Shown: piece by piece, positions 31,176 through 43,142 of the stretch | Layout of the letters: each line of letters begins with the position of its first letter | Numbering within the stretch: position 1 is the stretch's first letter | DNA from: Rallus limicola | Taxonomy: Eukaryota; Chordata; Aves; Gruiformes; Rallidae | Length of the DNA stretch: 64,000 nt | NCBI GenBank assembly: GCA_022605955.1 | Contig: JAKCOZ010000011.1 | Span: 3,654,537-3,718,536, forward strand | Direction: 5' to 3' | The notes under the pieces: model-generated | Databases searched by the model: none | Told to the model about the DNA's origin: nothing | What the model saw: the letters and a program-made list of their open reading frames with translations, nothing else | Position numbers and translations under genes: made by a program

Positions 31176-31644
31176 GGACAGGCAAGGGCTGCTCTTTCAG
31201 ACAAGCATGCAATAACGGGGTTTGGGTGTAGGATGCTCTGGTCCAGAGTCCCCTCTCTGAGCTACTGATGTCGGGGTGATGCTACTCTGGGGAGTGGAGC
31301 AATTGCACTGAAGGAAGGTGCAAAATACCCCCAGCAGAAGGATGAGCAGCTGCCATGGGGTATTTCTTCTAGACCCCTTTTACCTCCTGCCCCAGATATA
31401 GGAGTTTGCATCCCCTACAAAGCCCCAGCATACTAGTTAAGGTCTTGCTGTTACAACAGTGGTTTTTCCTGCCATCCATATAAACATCCACTCTGCTTTC
31501 ATGTGGAACGTAAACATGATCTGGGCCCCCGTGACATCTTGTGGAAAGGATTTCCCCTGGTTCACAGCCCCAGCTGCCTCTTAGTGCTGGTGCCCTCAAC
31601 CTAAACAAGGACAAGGAAACATTAAGGCCCTGCAATGCCTGGAG
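31176..31644. other. Intergenic, no gene seen
   Basis: Unique sequence between the CpG-rich segment and the next microsatellite/CR1 block. Confidence 0.6.
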
Positions 31645-31667
31645 ATAGGTAGGTAGGTAGGTAGATA
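31645..31667. repeat. (TAGG)n/(TAGA)n short array
   Basis: GATAGGTAGGTAGGTAGGTAGATAG, immediately before the CR1 fragment at 31668. Confidence 0.92.
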
Positions 31668-31839
31668 GAACAGGCTGCCCAGAGAGGTAGTGGATGCCCC
31701 ATCCCTGGAGGTGTTCAAGGCCAGGTTGGATGGGGCCCTGAGCAACCCTGTGGAGCTCCAGGCCTGGAGGTTGGTGCCCCTGCCAGTGGCAGGGGGGTTG
31801 GAACTCTGTGATCCTTCCAACCCAGACCATTCTATGATT

Positions 31840-31840
<1 letters not shown>
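31668..31840 (+). mobile_element. CR1 3' fragment flanked by tetranucleotide repeats, + orientation
   Basis: GAACAGGCTGCCCAGAGAGG through CCAACCCAGACCATTCTATGATTA. It is the third subfamily. Its tail runs straight into (TAGA)n. Confidence 0.92.

Positions 31841-31880
<40 letters not shown>
31841..31880. repeat. (TAGA)n microsatellite
   Basis: Ten perfect TAGA units directly after the CR1 tail. Confidence 0.97.
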
Positions 31881-31881
<1 letters not shown>

Positions 31882-32140
31882 GCCTAGAGATAGATGCAGA
31901 AGTGCCGTTGAACCTGCACACACTACACACAGGGTAATGTCTCGACCTTTGCTGCAGTCCATCCAGCCCAACCTTCACCTGTTTTGATGGGAGTGAAGGA
32001 AAAGGGGACTTTTCCATCCTTAAAACTTGTTTTCTGGTTCTTAGCCAGAGAAGACGACTTCCCTGGTCATCCACTGAATCTAAGGGTCTTAAACACAACT
32101 CTTGATCCATACTCGGCAAGGAAACAACAACGTTTGGGTG

Positions 32141-32184
32141 CAATCTATGACCTTAAAGGTCTTTTCCAACCTAGTGGTTCTGTG
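32141..32184 (+). mobile_element. CR1 3'-tail remnant, + orientation
   Basis: CTATGACCTTAAAGGTCTTTTCC then CTAGTGGTTCTGTG. Only the last 45 bases of a CR1 remain. Confidence 0.7.
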
Positions 32185-33600
32185 AAATGCAACGTCTGAC
32201 CTGCCCAGCAATGCTTCTTTCTCTTCTCTTGCACCTCCTCCTGTTGTTTCAGGGGATGTCTACATATCTGTCTGGCTTGTGAGCTGCCTTTTCTCAGCAC
32301 AAGTCAAGAGCAAGAGAGGTTGGCTGCCGCGCTGCTGAACAGATATGGGTAGGCAAGAAACTGTTTGGCAGGGAGAGTTGACATTAACTGCTTGGGCTAT
32401 TTAAAAAGGGTGATTTAATCATCCGAGGTATTTCTGCCCAGCTCCACGCACGGTACATTTGGCAGTTTGCTGGAATCAGACCAGGGTCTTTTATCAGGAG
32501 GAGTGAGGAAGGAAAGGAAAGGGCAAAGCAGATGTGGGTGCTGATGAAAAAAAGAAAAAGAAAAAAAACAACAAGAAAAAAAAATAGAGGGCTTCCAAGG
32601 CTCTTCCATAAAGAAAAACAAGGAAGAAAAAACAGATTTTTAAATAATAATATCATGGCATGTTCTGGGCAGAGATACCAACGTCCTAGGAAAAAAATAT
32701 ATGTGTGTATTTTTTTTTGCCAAGAGGGAAATAAAAGGGAGGATGAGGGAGGATGCTGAAGCTGTTCTTTGATTTGAAAATGAAGCAAGGCCAAAGAGCA
32801 GAGCTGGTCACTGGGATTTTTCAGCACGATGTCCATTTTTATAGCTAAAGCAAGCTGGGCTTGAAACCTGCCAAGTGCAGCAATTTGCTCCCAGGGAGAA
32901 GGGGTGGCTCTGTTAACATCATGTGGTGTGCTACCAAGTGTTTCTCAAACTGTGTGGTGAAGAAAACCCCACGAATCCTTGGATGGGGAGAGAATGGAGC
33001 AAGTGTGGACTCTGCTTTTTCCTCTCAGTGGTCACTGGTTCAGTCCCTTCTGCTGCTGAAAAGGGCAGTCACCATGTAATCATGAAGGGCCAATGTCACC
33101 CAAGAATTAAGCACTAACTCCCTGTCATTTGAGAGGGAGTTAGGTACGTGCATTCTTTTCAAGAAGTTAGCCATAAAGGCTTGTCTGGGAAGACTTTTGC
33201 ACCATTTTAACTTTATCTCTTCAAAACAGTTCTGGGTTTTGTCTGAGCTGGCTGAAATTTTTCATGACAATCATTAATTCACTAAAAAATGCAGGTTTTG
33301 GCAGATCAAGTCTCTTTGTAAGTTCAGGCCAAATTTGGCAAGCTGTTTCAGCCAAAAAAAGAAAGGGGGGGTGAGGGGGGAAAATTCTGAAGCATCATAC
33401 CCTGAGTTTCAACATGAAGTCTCTTGCCTTTTCTTCTCTGTGCAATGGTTTCGCCTTAAAACGAAGCTACAATTCCACTTGTGAGAGACTAAGTTGGGAA
33501 ACAACATAAAATGAAATATTTTCTATCATTTCTTTTTCACCTGCAAAGAATGATCTGGAGTCTTTGGGGAGAGGAGGAAGGGATTTGTCCCTCAAACCAG
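32185..33600. other. Intergenic, A/T- and A-rich unique sequence
   Basis: Contains A-rich patches at about 32547-32585 and 33352-33382. No gene, CR1 or RNA was recognised. Confidence 0.6.
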
Positions 33601-33950
33601 AGAATCATAGAATCATAGAATGGCATGAGTTGGAAGGGACCCCAAGGTCCAACCCCCCTGCCACAGGAAGGGACACCAACCTCCAGGCCTGGAGCTACAC
33701 AAGGTTGCCCAGGGCCCCATCCAACCTGGCCTTGAACACCCCCAGGGATCGGGCATCACCCACCTCTCTGGGCAGCCTGTTCCAGCCTCTCACCACTCTC
33801 TCTGTAAAGAACTTTCCCCTAATGTCTAATTTAAACCTTCCTTCCTTTAGCTTTAATCCATTCCCCCTTGTCCTGCCATTGTCTAGACTTTTAAAATCGA
33901 TTCCCCCTGTTTGTATGGTCCCTGCAGGGACTGGAAGGCCCGTTCCCTCT
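33601..33950 (-). mobile_element. CR1 LINE fragment, - orientation
   Basis: AGAATCATAGAATCATAGAATGG, then CCAGGCCTGGAGCTACACAAGG and CACCTCTCTGGGCAGCC. It is the third subfamily, and the longest member of it here (350 bp). Confidence 0.92.
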
Positions 33951-34517
33951 TCACCATTGCACCATCCAGCTTACCCAAACAGGGATGCCAGGACACAGGA
34001 CAGCAAATCTCAGCTAAGTCGTAGCTTAAACTCTTGAGCAAAGCAGGATGAGCAAGAGGGAGTCCATTTGCACTGGTACAAGTTGCAGTTAGTCTGGTGG
34101 CTCCTGCCAGCACAGCTTTTTCTAGGCTGGGACCACAGCTCTTCACCTCCAGCTTCACATTATGCCAGTTCCCTTCTGCCTCTGAGAGCTGCATGGCTAA
34201 ACTATGACATCCCTGAAGCCTGGCTTTTTGGGCTTCTCAACCCTGAGAAGAGCTGTTTTCATAAAAATCTTGGCCCTTAAGTGTGAAAGTGTGATGTAAT
34301 CGTGCAGCATGAGACCCACCTGGTCCTTGAGGGCACCAGAGGTACTTAGACATTTGCTCCACCAAAGACTGTGATATGGAGGTGGAGAGGGTGGGAAATC
34401 CTTCTAGAGACCTGCTGTCTGTCAGACAGAAAGACCCCACATAAGTTCTTGCCTCCAGCTGGGGAGATGACCCCCCTGATGCTAAAGATGGGACCACAAA
34501 GTTCAGCAAGCTACTCG

Positions 34518-34600
34518 CAGAACCACAGAATGTTAGGAGCTGGAAGGGACCTCAAAAGATCATCCAATCCAACCCCCCTGCCAGAGCAGGATCACAGTCC
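34518..34600 (-). mobile_element. Short CR1 3' fragment, - orientation
   Basis: CAGAACCACAGAATGTTAGGAG then GGAAGGGACCTCAAAAGATC and CCCCCCTGCCAGAGCAGG. Confidence 0.88.
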
Positions 34601-35585
34601 TTTGAGAAACTCACTTTGTGCCATGCTCACCTAGCTCTGTCTCTTGTCCCACTGCCTCCCTGGGGAGCATATTTCCACCCCTGACAGTGAAAACACTGAT
34701 TCCTGTTTCTTTGCTCTGCAATCACTGCAGTCAGGACAGGTGAATCTACAGCCCAACATCCCGCTGCTATATAGACAACAGAAAATTCCTGTGCATTCCT
34801 CTCTCTGATGGTTGTGCTGACCCCTTATTCACAGGTGCCTCTTTGGAAGAGGGACCTCTCTTTCCAGAGCCTTTCCTAGGCTGAATAAACAAGGAGTAAG
34901 CACATGCACAGAGCAACACAGCTTGCAGAAGCTAAAGCACTCCCAATTATTTTTTTTTTTTGAGAAATGAGCTGAACAGGCCTGCAAAGTCATTTCTAGT
35001 TTTGGCCCAAAACAGGAAGTAGAAAATGTGGTTGTACCACAATTAGAGACAACTTTCTAATATGCCTTGTGTAAAAGCAGTAAATAGCTTTCCTTTCACC
35101 AGTGAGTTTGATTATTCAGCTCAGTTCACTGACAGAACATCAGCTTTCACTGGAAAATCTGAAGGTGGCAAGCGCCAAGCCACTGGTGTCTGGAGAAACT
35201 GTTGTCTGTCTTTCAAGTAAACCTGCACACCCTGAGGTCCTCAGTAGCCACAGAGACCAGGAAAAGGGAAGTAGAGGGGGTCCTATAGGGTCTCCTGGTT
35301 TGTTTTCAGCTGAGGATGGCTGTACTGGAAACCCCCACAGCAGCTCATCGGTAGATAAATGTTGAGTGCGGTCCTTTCTCAAGCATCCCTTCATGCTGAG
35401 GCACAAAACCTGCCACACCAACTCATGGGGCTGCAGGCATTTTTCAGAGTGCTCATCCAAAAGACAGTCAGACAGGCTGGGTTGGATGTGTGGGTTTGTG
35501 GGACAGCACTTCACATCCAGTATCACCGCACAGCTTCTTCTCTTCCCAGATAAACAACACCGTCAGGATGCGAGTCTTGGTGTTA
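34601..35585. other. Intergenic, no gene seen
   Basis: Unique sequence with a T11 run near 34950. Open frames on both strands at 35102-35526 overlap and have no family resemblance. Confidence 0.6.
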
Positions 35586-35894
35586 GATGTTTATAAATAT
35601 CTCAAGTGTGGGACACAGGGGAAATGGGCAGCCTCTTCTCAATGTCTGTGGGGACAGGACAAGGGGTGATGGCCTCAAGTTGGAGCACAGGGAGTTCCAC
35701 ACTAATCTGGGGAAGAACTTCTTCCCAGTGAGGGTGAGGGAGCCCTGGGACAGGCTGCCCAGGGGGCTGTGGAGTCTCCTTCTCTGGAGAGATTCCAGCC
35801 CCATCTGGACACCGCCCTGTGTGCCCTGTCCTAGGGACAGGTGGTTGGACCTGATGATCTCTGGAGGTCCCTTCCAACCCCTGTGATTCTGTGA
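35586..35894 (+). mobile_element. CR1 3' fragment, + orientation
   Basis: GATGTTTATAAATATCTCAAG..GTGTGGGACACAGGGG through CCAACCCCTGTGATTCTGTGAT. Young family; the GGACCCTGCTTTGGCAGG segment is deleted. Confidence 0.92.
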
Positions 35895-36362
35895 TCAGAA
35901 TAAATACTAAATACCCATGTTTAGGCATCTAAATTCATCCCAGATAGTACAGTCAGTGGAGTCTGGGGAGCAGTATCAGCTGGATGGAGGAGCCTGCTTT
36001 AGCATGAACAGAATCCCCCCCCAGGTTCTGCTGCCTGGATGACATCTCCAGTGACTGTCAAAGGACCGTTAAACAGACATGTGAGCGAAGAGGAGATGAA
36101 AAGTTGCTTTTCTGAGATATTTTTCAGTGCAAAGGCAATAAATTATTAAATCTTATCCTTAGTCTAGAGTCTGATCCAGAGGAGATGTTGAAATGTGTAG
36201 GAGGAGGCCCAGTGTCTTAAGATTTGGGAGGCTCCCTGCAGCACCGGGTTTCGCTTGGAGGAAATTGAAAGTCCTCCAGGGCTGCTGGAAGCTGCTGTGT
36301 TCATTTCACTGTTGTGGCTCAGGGCAGTTGAGTGACCCAAACTTGCGTGTGTAGCTCATGGC

Positions 36363-36557
36363 CTTAAATTCTTCCGTGAAAGAGTTGTCAGGGCCTGGAA
36401 CAGGCTGCCCAGGGAGGGGGTTGAGTCACCATCCCTGGGTGTGTTTAACTGCTGGGTTGATGTGGTACTCAGGGATATGGTTTAGCACAGGACAGGAACA
36501 GTTGGACACAATTATCTTAAAGGTCTTTTCCAACCTTGTGATTCTGTGATTCTGTGA
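36363..36557 (+). mobile_element. CR1 3' fragment, + orientation
   Basis: GGCCTGGAACAGGCTGCCC, GGATATGGTTTAGCACAGGAC and CCAACCTTGTGATTCTGTGATTCTGTG. Second subfamily. Confidence 0.9.
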
Positions 36558-36596
36558 CTTGTGCCCATGCAGGGAAAAAAAGTCAAGTTTCCCATG

Positions 36597-36766
36597 GACA
36601 GGCTGCCCAGAGAGGCTGTGGAGTCTCCTTCTCTGGAGACATTCAAACCCACCTGGATGTGTTCCTGTGTGATTTACTCTGGGTGATCCTGCTCTGGCAG
36701 GGGGTTTGGACTAGATAATCTTCAAGCTCCCTTCCAACTCCTAACCTTCTGGGATTCTGGGATTCC
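36597..36766 (+). mobile_element. CR1 3' fragment, + orientation
   Basis: GGACAGGCTGCCCAGAGAGG through CCAACTCCTAACCTTCTGGGATTCTGGGATTCC. A separate subfamily (also at 39958 in the other orientation). Only 39 bp separate it from the CR1 copy upstream. Confidence 0.9.
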
Positions 36767-37695
36767 CATGTGCCATACCTCAAGTCACTGAAGGAGATAT
36801 CACATCAGCATGAAAACCATGAGGTTTTTTAAAACTTCACTGAGTTTCAAGTGCCTTCCTCCATCCTGGAGAATTTCACTTTTTCTCCACAAAGCTGAGG
36901 ACTAACAGCTTGCAAAGCTGAAAGCTTGTGCTGTAATCAGGGAAGGTTCCCAGGAAACCTGAACCAACAGCAGATTTGCAGCAATGTCACTTCAGGGCAG
37001 CTCCTGAGGCTGCTGGGATGGAAAGCCCAAGCAACTAGGGCTGTGTCTATTTCTCTAGCAGAAACCAGACCTTCATGCCTTTTGTGGTGTCTTCACCTCT
37101 TGGTCTTTCCACCCAGCAACCTCCATTTCTAGTTGTCAAGGTGCTTTTGGAGTATCTCTTGGTGCGGATGGGTTTGTTTCCAGGAGGGTTAACGGGATGA
37201 TCAGCTCCTGTCCTGCCCTTGAGAAATAACATTCATTGCAATCAACCCTTGGTCATAAGACACAGGAAGAGCAGTGAACGCCGGGGTAAACGAACAAAAT
37301 TATGATGTTAAAAATGCAGAGGGGTTGCCAGGAAACACTCAGAGGATATCTGAAACACAGCAGGGGAAATGAGATGGAAGCAAGGTCTAATTTAGGGATG
37401 AACTATCCAATTTGCATTTATTATCCTTACCCCTTCTTGCCTTCCCTTTGGCCATTTTTACATCCAGAACCTTTTTTTAGCTTCTCAGATGTCCAGGGTT
37501 TGGTTTTGTGTTTACTCCAGCTACCCACAGGAAAATGATCCTGTGTGATTTACTGCCTGGAAAGACACCAGAGGTGAATGAAATCTGCACAACAGGGATG
37601 CACACAGATTCACCCAGCAGCCCCTGCCATCAGGCTTGCTCCAGAAAGGTGGTAGCAGCAGCCCCAGTGCTTCCAAATCCATGTCCAGGGGCTTC
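36767..37695. other. Intergenic, no gene seen
   Basis: Unique sequence with no recognisable feature. Confidence 0.6.
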
Positions 37696-38150
37696 CTGGA
37701 CAAGAAACTTAACACGAGCCAGGAGTGGCTCTTGCAGCTCCAAAGAGCGATGGGATCCTGGGCTCCATCAGCAGAGGGGTGGCAGCAGGGACAAGGAGTG
37801 GATTGTCCCTCTCTGCTCTGCCCTTGTGAGGCCGCATCTGGAGTAAGAAAGATGTGGGACTGTTGGAGAGGGGTCAGAGGAGACCACGAAGATGATCAGA
37901 GGGCTGGAGCAGCTCCCCTATGGAGAGAGGCTGAGGGAACTGGGCTGGGTCAGCCTGGAGAAGAGAAGGCTGCGGGGAGGCCTCATTGCAGCCTGCCCAT
38001 CCCTGAAGGGAGCAGAGGAACAGGAGGGGAATGGGCTTGTTCAAAGGGCAGAGACTGGCAGGACAAGGGGGATGGAGAGAAGCTGGAGGAGGGAAGGGTT
38101 AGAGGAGAGATTAGGGGTAGTTCTTTACAGGGAGAGTGGTGAGGGGCCCA
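37696..38150 (+). mobile_element. CR1 internal fragment, + orientation, lacking its 3' tail
   Basis: GATGGGATCCTGGGCTCCATC, CTCCCCTATGGAGAGAGGCTG and AGCCTGGAGAAGAGAAGGCTG are CR1 body segments. The copy ends near GTAGTTCTTTACAGGGAGAG. The 168- and 151-codon frames across it are CR1 shadows. Confidence 0.82.
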
Positions 38151-39957
38151 CCTGCACCAGGGAGCACCCAAAAGATGAAACGCATATCCAGAGATCCAGA
38201 CATCCCTCCCTACCCGGTTACCTTCATGGTCTACAAGTCACTGAGGTTGTGATATATAGTTGGCCAACTTCAGCAAGAAGGATGGAGAGGAGGTTGTGGC
38301 TCTTTCTTGGGAAACAGGCAATTTCAGTCAAACTTTCCTGTGGCTGAGAGGGGCTACAAACTGAAATCTCTTCTTGTCTTCCCAGCCACTGGGCTCTCCC
38401 TGCCCCATTTCTGCAGTGCTGCAGAGGGGGCATCCAATCTGGGGCAATATTTGGGGAAATGGTGGGGGTGGTGACCCAAACTGCTCTCACTAGGAAATCC
38501 CTCAGCAGCCTTTTGAGAGGGAATCGTGTGCATTTGCAGCCAAGATGTGAGGCTTTGTACATTTTTCAGCCATTCCTTCTGGTGATAACAAAACAATTCT
38601 CACAGCAAAAGAAGGCACCAAAAAAAACCCCAAAACCCCTAAAACATTAAAAAGAAAAGTGAATTCTCAATCCCATTCCCCTTTTCTCCCTTTCAAAAAT
38701 ATTTCAAGTGAATAATTCCTGGCTGCAGCCGCTGCAGTGCCACTGGCAGAGTGAATGGAAGCAGCTGAGCCCGGCCAACTCAGCGCACGCATGGCCAGGC
38801 CTTGCAGCTGGGAGGAGTCCCCTTCGCTCTCCTCTCAGATCCCTCATCACTCACCCAGCAGGCTCCAAAAAGGGATGCAAGTCACTGCACACAGCCTCAC
38901 TGGTTTGGGGGGCAGGGGATGGGGCGAAATCGGTGTTTTCTCATAAATCCAGACAACGTGTATATCACTCTAATTGATGTCAAACTTCCAGCCTGACATG
39001 CTTTATAAACCCCGGGCAGCTTTGATCTCCTTGTCTTTGCCTATAAATGCAAGGATTACAAAAACATTCTGAAAAAAAAAAAAAAAGGCACCAAAAAATG
39101 TCTTTCACTGAGGTACTTTGCTCCAGCAGATAAGGCTAATAAGCAAAGAAACCCCAGGTATTAGGAAGCAAGGCTTTCCAGGAACATACACCAGGGCTGA
39201 GGAGGGGAGGGGAGGGGTCGAAGAGTCTGAAGGATATTGATGCTTATGCTCCCCCTGTCATTATTTCAGGATATTGTTTATATCGTAGGGATGGGGATAA
39301 AGGTAGCTGTCACTTCTGGCACCGCTCTCCCTCCCCAGGAGATTACAGCGAACTGTGGCTGACACTGCCCAACGTTGTGTTGACTGACAGCCCCCCGTGG
39401 CATGGTTACTGTCAGAGCCCTCCGAGGGGTGGGGGTGCCCAGGGTCTGCAGGGGAGGGGGGTTTTCAGGGAGAGGTGGGCTCTGCTCAGCCTCCTGTACA
39501 TCCTCATGCAAGAGGAGGCAGCTCCTATCCGTGCAGGGCTCAGCAGTGACGGTTGGGTGAGGGAAGGTATTTTACCATCCCTTTCATGTATATAAGACTC
39601 AAGTCCCAAATGCTGGGGTCCCGTTCAGGCTTTTCAGTGCTCTGTTCCCTGGGGGATGCTCAGGGATCTAGATGGGAAGGGGTCCTGAAATGCCTCCACC
39701 AGGCAGAGCAAGAGGAATCCGTTTGCATGGGAAGAAGAGATGGAAATGGAGAATGTAGAGGCTGTAAGAGTTGGCATGCCAAGTCAGGACTCAGTTGTGG
39801 ATTAAGACTAACAAATTTCTCGATGTCATGCTGTGAGCTGGATGTCTAAATTCCCTTTATATTGCCTTTATTCCCCATGGTACCCTTAGGCAATGATCCA
39901 CTTGGCCAGAGGCACTGAATGTCTGAAAGCTCCTGAGATGCTCCTGAGACTCAGAAG
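38151..39957. other. Intergenic, no gene seen
   Basis: Unique. 38705-38820 has a locally CpG-richer patch, A15 lies at about 39073-39087, and two or three GGGGA repeats lie at about 39200-39216. No coding or RNA feature was recognised. Confidence 0.55.
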
Positions 39958-40320
39958 ATCACAGAATCCCAGAACATTAGGGGTTGGAAGGGACCTCAAA
40001 AGATCATCTAGTCCCATCCCTGTGCCAGAGCAGGATCACCCAGACTAAATCCCACAGGAACACATCCAGGTGGGTTTGAATGTCTCCAGAGAAGGAGACT
40101 TCACAGCCTCTCTGGGCAGCCTGGCCCAGGGCTCCCTCACCCTCACAGGGACAAAGTTCCTCCTGCCATTCCCATGGAGCTTCCTCTGCTCCAGCTGCAC
40201 CCGCTGCCCCTTGTCCTGTCGCTGCCACCCCTGAGCAGAGCCTGGCTCTGTCCTCCTGACTCTCACCCTTTACATACTGATAGACATTCATGAGGTCACC
40301 CCTCAGTCTTCTCCAAGCTA
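39958..40320 (-). mobile_element. CR1 LINE fragment, - orientation
   Basis: ATCACAGAATCCCAGAACATTAG, TGCCAGAGCAGGATCACCC and CTCTGGGCAGCCTGGCCC, ending CAGTCTTCTCCAAGC. Confidence 0.92.
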
Positions 40321-40624
40321 ATGGCACAAAACTCACACCCATCTGAATGGCAGCAGAATCTCTGGTTAAAATGACTTTAGACACTCGTGTGGCAGCCAAA
40401 CCCCACTCCTGTATTGACTGGGGCCACCACAGCCTCACGCTTCATGCAGCAGCAGACACCTAGGCTTGGTCAGCTGGATGACTGACCCATGGACATCAAA
40501 GTCTTATACCTACAGACCAACAGCCTTCCCCAGTCTTCTTTCACAGGGGGAACTGCTCTTCTCAGTCCCGGGGAAGCTGGGAAGTGCCTGAGCCTTTGGG
40601 GAGCTCTGTGGAGTTACAGCATTA

Positions 40625-40930
40625 TCTTTGAAGTTAGCTATGAAGTTATCTCTTTGGTGCAGAGAAGGTCTCAGCTGGAGTGCTGGGCCCCCTCCTGGGC
40701 CCTGGGCTTCAAGGGAAAAAGGGGTCAGACTGGGGACAGGCCCAAAAAAAAAAACCCCATGCAAAGAGAATGACTAAAGGAGTAGAAACAACAGATTAAG
40801 GAGGAAGCACTGAAACTGGTTAGTCTGCAGAGATGCTTGAGGAGTGACATCCTTCATGAAAGGTGAAAGAAGGGAGGGAGGGTAGGGACTTTAAACTGGC
40901 AAGGATGGGGAAGTCTAGGGAGGGGAAATG
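40625..40930 (+). mobile_element. Possible ancient CR1/L3-type remnant, + orientation
   Basis: Collinear but diverged resemblance to the old amniote CR1 body: GGTCTCAGCTGGAGTGCTGGG, GGGCTTCAAGG, then GAATGACTAAAGGAGTAGAAAC and AAACTGGTTAGTCTGCAGAG. Much more decayed than the other copies. Confidence 0.45.
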
Positions 40931-42044
40931 GCCTGGGAAAGTCAGCGATACCGTTGGCTCTGCCTTGAGGCAGGATGATGGGTGAGATGCCCTCAAGGAC
41001 CCTCTTCTGATCCTCCAGTGCCTTGTTGGCTTGGGCTGTGGCAGCCGCCACATGATGTGACCTGCCCCAGGTACCTCAGGACTTTTGGGGTGGAGCACAG
41101 AATGAGATCTATCTCTTCCAGTGCCCACACCAGCCTCTGGCTGCAAAGCCACCCCCTGTATCTGTCAAACAACCTGATTAAGAAGCCTGAGAACAGCAAA
41201 ACCTAGGGGCTGGGACTGTCTCTTGATGGCATTGCTCGGGTCACACCGGGCAAACTCTACCAGGGTTTGTGGATTAAACAGAGGCAGAGATTTCCAGCCT
41301 TAGCAAACACCACCCTGCCTGTACTATCCCAGGCTTCGATGTGTTTTTCCAGGACATCTTCCCCTTCCCTGCTTTGTAGGGGTTTACTTACACAAACAAA
41401 GCCCCTGCAAACTAAATGTTGCGCTTTCCCTTCCAGTAAGACAGAGGAATGCGACTAAATCTGAATATAATATGATGGGTGTGGTAGGAATACAGCTTTC
41501 ACAAAAAAAAAAACCAAACCCCAAAAAAGGGGGGAATCAGACATTCACATGAATTAAATGACATTGTTAATTGACGTGATTTAAGATGGCAGACCGTCTA
41601 GAAGGGACATTAACTCTTCTGCTTTGAGGTTGAAAGCAAGCCCCAGTTTTTCACAAGTCCAGATAAGTCCTTTTTGAGAAATGGGAATTTGGCTCCTAAA
41701 TCAATTAGTCCTGCCAGCTCTACAAAGGGAAATTTACAGCCGAGCGCAGAGTTAACCCTGGACCTTGCAAACTGCATGTCAGGCTGCTGGGCACTCTCTC
41801 TCCTCTTTGCCTACTGGAGCTGCATTGGCTCGAGGAGAGAAATTACTTTGCAGTAATGCTGTCAGAGAGCAAAGCAAATCTGATGCTCCCAGACATGTGG
41901 AGGGCACAGGCCTTGACCTGTGACTGTAACCATCTGCAAAAGGAGAGGATCCACCCATCTGAGCACCAGAGGAAACCGGAGCGTGTCGCATCACTGGTTT
42001 TCTGCTAACTGCCTCTGAGCTGGACTTGAGCTGGCTTATGTGAG
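40931..42044. other. Intergenic, no gene seen
   Basis: Unique sequence with A- and G-rich runs near 41502-41535. No feature was recognised. Confidence 0.6.
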
Positions 42045-42410
42045 GATTACAGAATCACAGGTTGGAAAAGACCTTTAAGATCATCAAGTCCAACCATCCC
42101 TGTCCTGTTCTAAACCATATCCCTGACTACCTCATCTCCCCATCTGTTAAACACACCCAGGGCTGGGGACTCAGCCCCCTCCCTGGGCAGCCTGGGCCAC
42201 AGCCCCACAACTCTGCCAGGGAAGAACTTTGCCCTCCCAGCTGAGCTGACCCTGCCCTGGCCCAGCTTGAGCCCATTGCCCCTTGTCCCAGCTCCTGGCC
42301 CCTGGCTGAAGAGACCAGCGCCCACCTCTCTGCACCCTCCTGGCAGGGCAGGGCAGGTGGGGAGAAGGGCTCCCCTCAGCCTCCTCTTCTCCAGGCTGAA
42401 CATTTCCAGG
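42045..42410 (-). mobile_element. CR1 LINE fragment, - orientation
   Basis: ATTACAGAATCACAGGTTGG then CCATCCCTGTCCTGTTCTAAACC, ending CTTCTCCAGGCTGAACA. Second subfamily and very close to 4429-4891. Confidence 0.93.
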
Positions 42411-42878
42411 AGCCCTGGAAAAGGGCAGGGTTGCTTTAAGACCCACCAGCTCATGCCCATATGGTCCTGAACTGAGTTCTATCCACATCATCTGTCCTCA
42501 TGAAAGACAGAGCTTGGACTCCTGAAGGGAGCACATTGGACCAGTTTGCCTGCCAGACATTGTGGCCACAAAGACTGGTGAGGGACAGACATGGTGCAGT
42601 CCATGTCTAAATGATCTTGTAAACATGACTTTTGTTTGTTTTCAAGGTTGTTTTAAAGCATTTTCTCTTTTCTAGAATGAACAGCTCACTCAGCAGCCAC
42701 TTGTGGCATGGAAACACAAACCATGCCTTGCCAGTCAATCTGGACTCAAGCCTGACTTTGGAGACACTTCTCCCCACCTGTGTCAGCAAAACATGGTCAG
42801 CTAGGGCCAGGCCTCCAGAACCTGAGTCATCTTCTTTGACTTTAGTATCTTGGTTCAGTTGACCATGAGTGCACATCA

Positions 42879-42970
42879 ATCACAGAATCACAGAATTGTA
42901 GGGGTTGGAAGGGACCTCAAGAGATCATCAGGTCCAACCCCCCTGCCAAAGCAGGTTCCCTAGGACACCA
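42879..42970 (-). mobile_element. Short young-family CR1 3' end, - orientation
   Basis: ATCACAGAATCACAGAATTGTAG to GCCAAAGCAGGTTCCCTAGG. Truncated to 92 bp. Confidence 0.92.
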
Positions 42971-43093
42971 AGTGATGTTTTTAGATGTCCTTGGTCTCCA
43001 TCTGCTCTTCTAGACCTGAATATGTCTCCCACAGATCTGTTGTGGTATCTGTGGTATACCAGATATGTATAAATGTCTCCAAAATAAAATCAA

Positions 43094-43142
43094 CCCCACA
43101 TCTTGGGGTCCCTGCTAACCCAAACCATTCTGTTATCCTATG
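43094..43142 (+). mobile_element. CR1 tail remnant, + orientation
   Basis: CACATCTTGGGGTCCCTGC..CCCAAACCATTCTGTTATCCTATG is a decayed third-subfamily tail. Confidence 0.55.
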
